The position numbers were made by a program, and so were the translations under genes. Positions 16,939 to 24,063 of a stretch of DNA of 36,751 nucleotides are shown in pieces. The DNA comes from Saprospira grandis DSM 2844 (GTDB taxonomy: Bacteria; Bacteroidota; Bacteroidia; Chitinophagales; Saprospiraceae): the NCBI GenBank assembly GCA_945888475.1, contig CAMDAB010000023.1:1-36751 (forward strand), in the 5' to 3' direction. Each line of letters starts with the position of its first letter. Within the stretch, counting starts at the first letter, position 1. A model generated the notes under the pieces. That model saw only the letters and a list, made by a program, of their open reading frames with translations, was not told the origin of the DNA and did not search any database.

Positions 16939-19900
16939 TCAAAGTGGTATTTCAATTATAAGTGTTGTGCCGGATCCGGGTTTAGTTTCGATAGTAAAAA
17001 TACCCGAAATAGCAATGGTTCTGTTGCGCATACTGTTTATTCCGAAATACTTCTGTTGAGTATCATAGTTGAAACCTTTGCCATTATCCTCAATTGTAAG
17101 TATCAGTAAATCGCTGTGCTTAATAAGCTGAATTGTGACCTCAGTGGCTTCAGAATGTTTCAGAATATTGGTAAGTGATTCTTGGGTAATTCTGAATAAG
17201 GCCAGTTCAATTTTCGATTCAAGACGCAGCAGTTCAAGATTGTGGTAGAAATTAATACTTAAATCTTCGGCACCAAGTTTTTCAATCAGTCCCTGTACTG
17301 CCAATGCATATCCATAATCGCTGATTGCCTTGGGCATCAGACTGTGTGCTAGTTCACGACTTTCCTGAATAGCCTGCCCCAGATAATGCTGCGCATTGGA
17401 AAGCTTGCTTTGATTTTTATCTCCAAGCAGATTGGTTTCTCTGCTGACAGATTCAAGGTTTAGAGAAACAGCCATAAGAATTTGTCCCAGGTTGTCATGA
17501 ACATCCTTAGCAAGTCTTGCTCTTTCTCTATCTTCAGTTTCCAAAATAGTTGCAAGAATTCGGTCTTCGCTCTGTTTTTTTTCTATGATCATACCAAGCT
17601 GAAGACTTAAGGCTTCAATAAGACTTTTTTCGCCGTCGAGAAAAGGACTTTTGTCCGAAGATTCAAAATCCTCCGTATAGAAAACCTTCAGGCTTCCGCT
17701 TTGCCTATTCCCTACATTTATTGGAGCAGCAATGAAGCTATAATTAGATTTGAAAGCCTTGTTGCTGAAGGTTTTATTTGCAAAATTGACAGACACCCCG
17801 CAAATCTCAGGATATTGCCAACCGCTTGAAATGATGTCGAATGATTTGTTGATCAGATCTTCAATGCTTCCTTGATTAAGATTATTATTAAGTCTCGATA
17901 AATCAAGCAGACAGTTCAGTTCTTTGGTTCTTTCCGAAAGATTGAAGACCAGGTTTTCAATTCGCTCCTCGTATCTAATCCTTTCCGTTATATCTCTTAT
18001 TACAGTGTAGCTGAGTGAATCTTTTTCGATACTGCTTTCCCAAAATTCGGCTATGAAATTTTCGCCGTTACTTTTTTTGAAAATTCTGATATTTCTATTT
18101 TGTGATTTTTTAGCTGATTTATTTTTTTTCTCAATTAAATCGGAAATATTCAAGCCGCTGAGTTCTACTTCGGTTTTCATAAAAAGCCTACAGGCTGCCT
18201 CATTTACTTCAATTATTTCCCCATCTTTATGTATGATAATCCCTTCGTTGGTTGCATCTGCGAAAAATTTGTATTTTCGATTGCTTTCTTCCAGTTTACG
18301 GCTCGACTCGAATGATTTAGTGACATCTCTGATAATCTGATATTGATAAATGCTGCCATTTATGATTAAATAGTCATCAAAATAATCAGCCATGAATATA
18401 GTGCCGTCTCTTTTTTTGAGGGGTATGACAAAAGAGCCGTTTTCTCTGAGTTCGTATGGGAAAACAATAGTATTTTCGGCTATCAGCCCATGCATTTTTT
18501 CAATGATATGTATTCTTAGGTTTTCTTGTTTCAGGTCTTTTGTGTCAATGCCTGCGATCACTTTCGAAAGCATTCGGTTAAAATTTTCAAAAACTTCCCT
18601 GTCTTTGGGCAATAGATTTTCCAACACATTATATCCACTTATATTTTCCGGATCGAGTTGAAATAAATCGCAGTATGCCTTGTTTACCTCTATTGCGCTA
18701 CAGTCTTTACAAATGGAGATGGCTTCATTTGTTGTATCTGAGAATAGTTTGTATTTATTTCGGCTCTCTTCGAGCAAGAGTTGTGATTCCCTCAAAGGAG
18801 TGATGTCCCTCATGACAACTAAACGTAGTCGTTTTCCATCTACCGACATCAGTTGTTCTTTGTACTGAAAATGAAAATCAATACCATTTTTACTCTTTTT
18901 GTAAAAGCCTGACTTTTCAAAAGGAGTTCTATAAACCTCGTTCAACTTTTCTTTTGTAAGACCGAGTTCTTTAATAGACTCCTCAGTCATGATGTCAAAA
19001 GTATGTTTTCCAATAAATTCTTTTTCTGAAAAGTCAAAAAAATCACATGCAGCCCTGTTGACTTCCACAATATACCCGCCGTCGTGTACCATGATGATCT
19101 CATCGGTAATGTCTGAGAGCAATTTGTACCGCTTCTCATTAAGTTCAATTTTTTTACGGGCAATTATTTCTTCACTGATGTCTCTGATCACAACAAAACG
19201 GTATGCATTACCTTCAATTTCAATTTTGTTGCCCCAAAGTTCGATATCTGTTGAAGCTCCGTTTTCAAGTGCTATTTTAGTCTTTTCATTTCTAATGATA
19301 TCAAAGTTGACTTCATTTTCTTTTATGAACTGTACAATTCTCGGTATTTCCCCTTCAACTACCAATTCTGTCACAGGTCTCCCTAAAATTTCTGATTCAG
19401 TTCTTCCCACTATCTCACAAAACCTTTTATTTACTTCAACTGAAATTCCCTTATCATGAATTACAATACCTTCCCTCGAACTATTGAGCAAATGTTTATA
19501 TTTGTTATTACTCTCTAATAGTTGTTTTTTGTACGCTAAATCCATAGTAATATCAGTTACGCGAAGACAGCGGTATTTGATCTTCTCGATTTCTATGATT
19601 CCTGCCTTGAGTGAAAGAAATATTTCCGATCCGTCTTTTTTACTGTACCTGATAATTTCCTCATATGCCGCAGCTGAATTGCTTTTTATCAGATCTTGAA
19701 TTTCATATAGTTTAGGATCTTTTTCTTTCGACGGTAATGCCTCTGCAATAGGTTTTCCGATAAGTTCAGATTTGTCGTAACCAAAAATTTTGCAAAAGGC
19801 ATTATTTACATCGCAGATAATATTCTTTTTATAAAGCAAAACTGCTTCAGAAATCTCATTGAAAATTGTTTCATGTTTGTTGCTTTTAATAATATCGCTT

Positions 19901-20235
19901 TTGGGTAAGACAGTTATCATGACGTTGTAAAGATTCTTGTCAGCATCAAAAACGCCCTTTTCAAGGATCTCTACGCATTGATTATCCGAATTGTAGAAAG
20001 AATAAACCAGATTGTAAGATGATTTTAACTCAGCAGCAACAAGCAATTTTTCCTGAATTTCATTTTTTTCTCTTTCGTTTAGTTTTGTATCAAATAGCTC
20101 ATTATTGATATCTATATCATTAAAGCCGCAAAATGTACCTGATGTGCATTTTAGGTCGAATAGCCTGAAAGAGCCGTCAATTAGTCTTTTGGCAAACATT
20201 AGATCAAAACCCGATTTATCTTGAACCTTTGACAT
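16939..20235 (-). CDS. Soluble multi-PAS histidine kinase (HisKA_3 type)
   Basis: 1098 residues without membrane segments. Five PAS domains can be laid out at about 120-240, 242-362, 365-485, 492-640 and 650-760, and the first 115 residues look like a sixth, degenerate one. A GAF-like region follows (about 770-890), then the HisKA_3 dimerisation domain with phospho-acceptor H913 in LAKDVHDNLGQ, and a C-terminal HATPase_c domain (N-box ESLTNILKHS near 1019-1028, G1-box DNGKGF at 1050-1055). This is the NarX/DegS type that pairs with NarL-type regulators, as encoded just downstream. Every PAS copy has a cysteine at the same place (C148, C273, C397, C522, C682; motif VNxxxC), showing duplication. 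Ligand unknown; a cytoplasmic redox, heme or small-molecule signal would fit. Confidence 0.9.
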   Translation of the reverse strand: MSKVQDKSGFDLMFAKRLIDGSFRLFDLKCTSGTFCGFNDIDINNELFDTKLNEREKNEIQEKLLVAAELKSSYNLVYSFYNSDNQCVEILEKGVFDADKNLYNVMITVLPKSDIIKSNKHETIFNEISEAVLLYKKNIICDVNNAFCKIFGYDKSELIGKPIAEALPSKEKDPKLYEIQDLIKSNSAAAYEEIIRYSKKDGSEIFLSLKAGIIEIEKIKYRCLRVTDITMDLAYKKQLLESNNKYKHLLNSSREGIVIHDKGISVEVNKRFCEIVGRTESEILGRPVTELVVEGEIPRIVQFIKENEVNFDIIRNEKTKIALENGASTDIELWGNKIEIEGNAYRFVVIRDISEEIIARKKIELNEKRYKLLSDITDEIIMVHDGGYIVEVNRAACDFFDFSEKEFIGKHTFDIMTEESIKELGLTKEKLNEVYRTPFEKSGFYKKSKNGIDFHFQYKEQLMSVDGKRLRLVVMRDITPLRESQLLLEESRNKYKLFSDTTNEAISICKDCSAIEVNKAYCDLFQLDPENISGYNVLENLLPKDREVFENFNRMLSKVIAGIDTKDLKQENLRIHIIEKMHGLIAENTIVFPYELRENGSFVIPLKKRDGTIFMADYFDDYLIINGSIYQYQIIRDVTKSFESSRKLEESNRKYKFFADATNEGIIIHKDGEIIEVNEAACRLFMKTEVELSGLNISDLIEKKNKSAKKSQNRNIRIFKKSNGENFIAEFWESSIEKDSLSYTVIRDITERIRYEERIENLVFNLSERTKELNCLLDLSRLNNNLNQGSIEDLINKSFDIISSGWQYPEICGVSVNFANKTFSNKAFKSNYSFIAAPINVGNRQSGSLKVFYTEDFESSDKSPFLDGEKSLIEALSLQLGMIIEKKQSEDRILATILETEDRERARLAKDVHDNLGQILMAVSLNLESVSRETNLLGDKNQSKLSNAQHYLGQAIQESRELAHSLMPKAISDYGYALAVQGLIEKLGAEDLSINFYHNLELLRLESKIELALFRITQESLTNILKHSEATEVTIQLIKHSDLLILTIEDNGKGFNYDTQQKYFGINSMRNRTIAISGIFTIETKPGSGTTLIIEIPL

Positions 20236-20418
20236 ATGTTGAAGTAAAAATTAAAATTAAATTTAGTTGTATCGAAACTTTATTTGCAATATTTAGTTTG
20301 CTAATAGTCCAAACTTCTTACTTTTAGCACCGTATTGTTTTTTTTGCCTAATGAAATCGAAAAATAATCAATTTTTATTAAATTTATATATCAGTACCCA
20401 TAAATTCTCTACTAAAAG

Positions 20419-20766
20419 ATGAACAAACCTTCATTTCCTTTAATACTGAAATTTCTAAATTTACTGCTCCTTTTGCATGCTACTATCTTTTTTTCCTGTT
20501 CTGGTACAAATAACAACTCAGAAAATGAAAACATTGGTAAAAATCTTTTTGAACAAAACTGCAGCCTCTGTCATGGTAACGATGGTAAACTCATGGCAGC
20601 AGGAGCCCCAGATTTATCTGTTTCTGTACTTGACAAGGATGCGGCTTTGATAGCAATCGAAAAAGGTAGCCCACAAAAAGGAATGCCAGCTTATGCAAAT
20701 CGTTTCAGTAAAGAGGATTTGCTCGCTATCAGAGATTATATATTTGAACTAAGAAAAACTAAATAA
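20419..20766 (+). CDS. Lipoprotein monoheme cytochrome c
   Basis: 115-residue small electron carrier. A lipoprotein signal (LLLLLHATIFFSC, lipidated C27) is followed by a short Asn/Ser/Glu linker and a class I cytochrome c domain. Heme attaches through C48-x2-C51-H52 (NCSLCHGNDGK), and M89 in KGMPAYANRF is the likely distal ligand. It would sit anchored in the periplasm. It precedes, by 22 bases, a four-helix membrane protein, so the two are probably one operon; the redox partner is not otherwise indicated. Confidence 0.9.
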   Translation: MNKPSFPLILKFLNLLLLLHATIFFSCSGTNNNSENENIGKNLFEQNCSLCHGNDGKLMAAGAPDLSVSVLDKDAALIAIEKGSPQKGMPAYANRFSKEDLLAIRDYIFELRKTK

Positions 20767-20788
20767 TTAACCAACTAAACAATTTATT

Positions 20789-21241
20789 ATGTACGATTTT
20801 TTAAAACATGCACATTCTGGTCTTCGTTGGCTGGTACTTATTTTTCTTGTAGTGTCAATTGTAAATGCATTGATGAAAAGAGGAAAAAATACAGAATATA
20901 GCAAGGCTGATAAAATGCCCGTTTTATTGGGGTTGATCTTTACACATGTACAACTTGTTTTAGGCTTGATACTCTACTTTATCAGCCAGAAATTTTCCTT
21001 CGCCAATGGAATGGGTGCACTTATGAAAGATGCAGTAGGCAGATTTTATGCTGTTGAACATATTTCACTTATGATTTTAGCGGTTGTGCTTATCACAATA
21101 GGATACAGCAGATCTAAAAGACAGGAGCTTGCTTCAAAGAAACATACGACTGTATTAATTTTCTATGGTATTGGATTGGCTCTTATCCTGATTTCAATTC
21201 CATGGCCATTCAGAGCTGGGCTTGGTGGCGGATGGTTTTAA
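20789..21241 (+). CDS. Conserved four-helix membrane protein, histidine-bearing (Bacteroidota family, function unknown)
   Basis: 150 residues with four predicted membrane helices at about 12-30, 44-64, 86-105 and 119-138. The HAHSGLR start (H7, H9), H53 in THVQLVLGLILYF and H91 in VEHISLMI are placed at or inside helices and are the kind of positions that ligate b-type heme. I recall a family of this appearance across Bacteroidota, annotated without a function. Its position right after a cytochrome c lipoprotein suggests a role in electron transfer, for example quinol to cytochrome c; this is inference only. A bidirectional terminator follows. Confidence 0.7.
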   Translation: MYDFLKHAHSGLRWLVLIFLVVSIVNALMKRGKNTEYSKADKMPVLLGLIFTHVQLVLGLILYFISQKFSFANGMGALMKDAVGRFYAVEHISLMILAVVLITIGYSRSKRQELASKKHTTVLIFYGIGLALILISIPWPFRAGLGGGWF

Positions 21242-21256
21242 ATTATTCCTCCCACC

Positions 21257-21300
21257 AAAAAAAACAGGCAATCGATTCTTTCGGTTGCCTGTTTTTATTT
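21257..21300. terminator. Bidirectional terminator between convergent genes
   Basis: AACAGGCAA (21263-21271) pairs with TTGCCTGTT (21285-21293), extended by A-run/T-run pairs to a 12-bp stem. T-runs are present on both strands, serving the membrane protein gene (+) and the hydrolase-like gene (-), whose stop is inside this element. Confidence 0.88.
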
Positions 21301-21909
21301 TCTACCCATCATCAGGGTTATTTCTGCCATTACTGCTTCCATGTATTTTTTATTGCGAAGCGACGCTGCTGTTTTATGTATTCTTTGTTCGTTGGCTTTA
21401 ATAAAGGCTTTTTTTCTGATTTCAATTATCTTTTCAATTTTTCGATATTCCTTATCTGCATAAATAAAAACAGTTTCTGTCTTAATTTTACGGCTAGGGT
21501 AGGAGGGTTTGTTCCTTGCCTTGTAGATTTTTCGTTTTAAAAAATATCTTTTGAAAGAAGAAAATTGAGCAAGCTCTTCATTAAAGAGCGGAGGCATTGA
21601 GCAGAGTATAAGTCCGTCGGCCCTGAAAATATAGCCCACCTGAACGGCAAGCATAGCGCCAATGCCAAAACCAAATAAATAGATTTCAGTCGGATGAAGT
21701 TCATCAACAATTTCGTGAATTTTCTGGGTAGCTTCCAGTGAACATTCCAATAGAGAATTGTGCTTTTTCCATCTGATGTCGATCATGTACACTTCCAAAC
21801 CAAGTTCCGATGCAAAGTCTGCCAGCTGCCTATATGGGCGCTGCCTGGTTTTTTGCCCCTTTTCAGGAATGACAAAAAGAAATCTGCTGCTCTTAAGTGC
21901 TTCGATCAT
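21295..21909 (-). CDS. Alpha/beta-hydrolase-like protein without nucleophile
   Basis: 204 residues with an alpha/beta-hydrolase outline: strand FLFVIPEKG, strand VYMIDIRW, the turn IYLFGFGIGAMLAVQVGY, strand GLILCSMPP, and strand ETVFIYADKEY. The nucleophile elbow, normally GxSxG, reads GFGIG at 80-84, so the serine is glycine (G82). D at YAD and a later histidine (IHKT) are present, but without a nucleophile classical hydrolysis is not expected. The C-terminal part is rich in Lys and Arg. It may bind a ligand or act as a non-catalytic partner. The start codon is directly preceded (minus strand) by a heptad repeat array. Confidence 0.6.
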   Translation of the reverse strand: MIEALKSSRFLFVIPEKGQKTRQRPYRQLADFASELGLEVYMIDIRWKKHNSLLECSLEATQKIHEIVDELHPTEIYLFGFGIGAMLAVQVGYIFRADGLILCSMPPLFNEELAQFSSFKRYFLKRKIYKARNKPSYPSRKIKTETVFIYADKEYRKIEKIIEIRKKAFIKANEQRIHKTAASLRNKKYMEAVMAEITLMMGRK

Positions 21910-21910
21910 G

Positions 21911-21987
21911 ATAGAAGTAAGAAGTCAGAAGTATCTAATATCTTATAATCTAATCTCGTCCGAAAGACGAGACTGATAATCTGAAAT
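21911..21987. repeat. Composite repeat: heptads, AATCTGAY units and CTCGTC hairpin (copy 1)
   Basis: Three units of the NNAGAAG type (ATAGAAG, TAAGAAG, TCAGAAG, 21911-21931) lead into TATCTAA/AATCT words, then the hairpin CTCGTC-CGAAA-GACGAG (about 21956-21972) and ACTGATAATCTGA. The same order recurs at 22461-22626. Confidence 0.75.
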
Positions 21988-22006
21988 ATAGATGCATGTC
22001 TAACAC

Positions 22007-22044
22007 AAAAAAGTACATCTGTCACCTTTTGGCAACAGATGTAC
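22007..22044 (-). terminator. Terminator of rpsT
   Basis: GTACATCTGT (22013-22022) and ACAGATGTAC (22035-22044) are exact complements around a 12-base loop that can itself pair CC with GG. On the minus strand the stem is followed by six T (22012-22007). It lies 33 bases after the rpsT stop. Confidence 0.9.
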
Positions 22045-22076
22045 ACATAAATTCTTAAACCTTAAACAATGATATA

Positions 22077-22328
22077 CTAGAGCGCGTTGACAAATTTAGT
22101 CAGCTTGCTTTTCAGGTTGTCGGCTTTATTTTTGTGAAACTGTCCTTTCTTGGCCAAGCGGTCAATCATAGAAGTAACTTTCGGAAGGAAGGAGTTTGCT
22201 TCGTTCTTTTCACTCAAACTGCGAAGGCGTTTGATTGCAGAACGAGTTGTTTTTTTGTAAAAACGATTGTGAAGACGACGTTTAAGTGTCTGGCGAATAC
22301 GCTTTTTGGAAGATTTGTGGTTTGCCAT
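22077..22328 (-). CDS. rpsT: 30S ribosomal protein S20
   Basis: 83-residue basic protein of the small ribosomal subunit that binds the 5' domain of 16S rRNA. The start MANHKSSKKRIRQTLKRR and the later KKTTRSAIKRL and KGxxHKNKAxNLKSKL segments are diagnostic, and length is normal. Transcribed from its own promoter (22380-22409) with a 46-base leader and ended by the hairpin at 22007-22044, so it is monocistronic. Confidence 0.97.
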   Translation of the reverse strand: MANHKSSKKRIRQTLKRRLHNRFYKKTTRSAIKRLRSLSEKNEANSFLPKVTSMIDRLAKKGQFHKNKADNLKSKLTKFVNAL

Positions 22329-22379
22329 GTCAAATTGCTATTGATAGGTGTTAATTATTATCTTGTATTTTTAGGTCGG

Positions 22380-22411
22380 CAAAGATAGGGTTATTTTTTA
22401 ATTCTGCAAAA
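22380..22411 (-). promoter_or_regulatory. rpsT promoter
   Basis: On the minus strand TTTTG (22411-22407) is followed after 19 bases by TATCTTTG (22387-22380), a near-ideal Bacteroidota housekeeping promoter. Transcription should begin near 22374. Confidence 0.75.
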
Positions 22412-22460
22412 GTATTACAGTTTTTTCTTTCTTTATTTAGAAAAGGCAGAATTTTAAAAG

Positions 22461-22626
22461 GCAGAAGGCAGAAGTTAGAAGGTAGAAGGTAGAAGGCAGA
22501 AGGTAGAAGGCAGAAGTTAGAAGTAAGAAGTAAGAAGTAAGAAGTCGGAATTAAGAAGTCGGAATTAAGAAATCTGGCAATCTGAAATCTGATCTCGTCC
22601 GAAAGACGAGACTGACAATCTGATCC
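22461..22626. repeat. Composite repeat: 16 heptads, AATCTGAY units and CTCGTC hairpin (copy 2)
   Basis: Sixteen 7-bp units run without slippage from 22461 to 22572 (consensus NNAGAAG: GCAGAAG, TTAGAAG, GTAGAAG, TAAGAAG, with two TCGGAAT variants). Then follow AATCTGRN words, the hairpin CTCGTC-CGAAA-GACGAG (about 22594-22610) and ACTGACAATCTGA. It fills the spacer between rpsT's promoter and the 3' end of rnpB. Reading the complement as protein gives a meaningless Leu/Pro/Ser-rich repeat. Confidence 0.85.
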
Positions 22627-23020
22627 AAAAAAAACTGCAGGCCTGTAAGCCGAATTCTGTCCCCTCGAAAGGGCCCTCATCATTTATCTCAACTTTGAAT
22701 CACTTCAAAGCTTTATCTGCCTACCCTCCGGCTCGGGCGGGCAACCCTTAGCTGCAATGAAGCAGACAGCCGGTTTACATGGCATTTCAACCCGCGGGGT
22801 TTATCCCTGCAATCTGTTGCCAAATAGCAGCGTGCGCTCTTACCGCACATTTTCACCCTTACCTACTTGATCGAAATCAACGAGACGGTTATTTTCTGTG
22901 ACACTTTCCGTAACAGTTGCCCTAGTCAACTATCCCCAGCCGTTAGCTGGCGCAGCGCCCTGCGTTGTTCGGACTTTCCTCCCCATCCTACAGGATGAGG
23001 CGATGAAGCAGCCTGCAGCA
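22627..23020 (-). ncRNA. rnpB: RNase P RNA, bacterial type A
   Basis: Catalytic RNA that trims the 5' leader of pre-tRNAs. On the minus strand the 5' conserved core GAGGAAAGTCCGAAC lies at 22981-22967 and the 3' core ACAGAATTCGGCTTA at 22660-22646. Helix P1 is CTGCAGGC (23018-23011) paired with GCCTGCAG (22642-22635). Between them are the usual GGTGAAAATGTGCGGTAAGAGCGCAC and GAAATGCCATGTAAACCGG blocks (quoted by position about 22862-22838 and 22795-22770). Eight T at 22634-22627 directly after P1 serve as terminator. Exact ends are uncertain by a few bases. Confidence 0.95.
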
Positions 23021-23331
23021 GTTCTTTTATTCTTTATATCAATTCGGACTTTATGGTGTCCGAGCAACTTGTACTTAAAAAGATTCATTCTAAATTATGA
23101 ATAATTTGCAAATATCGGCAACAACTTGTGTCAAACAAGCATTTTTGTTGATAAATTCACCAAATAATTAGAAATTAGTTTAAAATTGCATACTTTTATG
23201 GCCTTGCGAATTGCCTTAAATTATCAATTTGATGGTTAAAATATTCTTAATCAGATTTTTGGACAATCGCTATTTAATAACTTTCAAAATTTGTTTTTTT
23301 AAACCATTGTCGAACTAAAAATTATCAACAC
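23021..23331. other. Spacer between rnpB and sdhC
   Basis: About 310 bases without a gene. It must hold the divergent promoters of rnpB (minus) and sdhC (plus), but no exact TAnnTTTG with a spaced TTG was found for either; near-matches are GATATTTG on the minus strand about 23117-23110 and TAACTTTC at about 23277-23284. A small perfect hairpin CGGAC-N8-GTCCG lies at 23045-23062 just upstream of rnpB. Confidence 0.5.
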
Positions 23332-24009
23332 ATGAAATGGTTAATCAGTTTCCTTACTTCTTCTTTGGGTAAAAAAGTCGTCATGAGTCTGACGGGTCTA
23401 TTCCTATGTTCCTTTTTATTGGTACATATGATAGGCAATCTCAAACTTTTTGCCGACAGCGATGGGCATAAATTCAATGAGTATGCTGAATTTATGGCGC
23501 ACAACCCGCTTATCAAATCCGTTTCTTACGGTCTTTATTTCTTTATTTTGCTGCATGCATTTCAGGGTTTCCTTATTTATTTTACTAACAGAGCAGCTGT
23601 TGGAGGTGGCAAACGCTATTCAGGCAAACAAGTTAGTCCCACCGAGGCTAGGATCGCATCCCGCAATATGGCTGCATTGGGTACGCTTATTTTAGCATTC
23701 CTACTTCTGCACATGGGCCAGTTTTGGTTAAAAGCCAAGATTATCGGACTTGCCGACGGTGTTACACTATTTGATGAAGTAAAAATTGCTTTCAGCCAGG
23801 AATGGGTGGTTATCGCCTATCTGCTCGGACTTGTAGCTTTGTCTCTTCATCTTTTGCATGGGTTTCAGAGTGCATTTCAGACCCTAGGTCTTACCCATCC
23901 AAAATACACACCACTGGTCAAAATGTTGGGTTATGCATTTTCAATTCTTGTACCGCTCGGATTTGCAAGCATGCCTGTCTACTTCTATGTGATGCATATA
24001 AATGGATAA
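23332..24009 (+). CDS. sdhC: Succinate dehydrogenase/fumarate reductase cytochrome b subunit
   Basis: 225-residue membrane anchor of the single-C-subunit (type B) succinate:quinone oxidoreductase. Five membrane helices are visible at about 15-38, 62-84, 113-135, 155-178 and 195-220. Histidines H32, H75, H127 and H173/H176 are the candidates for ligating two b hemes across the membrane. Together with the flavin and iron-sulfur subunits encoded downstream it passes electrons from succinate to menaquinone. First gene of sdhCAB; the next starts 54 bases later. The 'KKVVMSLTGLFLCSFLLVHM' start is typical for the Bacteroidota family. Confidence 0.95.
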   Translation: MKWLISFLTSSLGKKVVMSLTGLFLCSFLLVHMIGNLKLFADSDGHKFNEYAEFMAHNPLIKSVSYGLYFFILLHAFQGFLIYFTNRAAVGGGKRYSGKQVSPTEARIASRNMAALGTLILAFLLLHMGQFWLKAKIIGLADGVTLFDEVKIAFSQEWVVIAYLLGLVALSLHLLHGFQSAFQTLGLTHPKYTPLVKMLGYAFSILVPLGFASMPVYFYVMHING

Positions 24010-24063
24010 TCGGAAATTGAAAAATATTAATTCTTTGAAATAAAACTATCTAATCATCAGATT

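Noticed and set aside
22461-22572. CRISPR-like regular repeat
   Set aside because: Units are 7 bp without spacers and vary at three positions; no cas genes in the window.
22351-22683. Minus-strand open frame with repeated Leu-Pro-Ser segments
   Set aside because: It is the translation of the heptad array (7-bp units read in three successive frames) plus part of rnpB and the rpsT promoter; not a protein.
23045-23062. CGGAC-N8-GTCCG hairpin as part of rnpB
   Set aside because: Helix P1 closes at 23018 and pairs with the 3' end at 22635, so the RNA ends before this hairpin; its role is unclear.
22898-23104. 68-codon plus-strand open frame
   Set aside because: Lies inside and antisense to the RNase P RNA.
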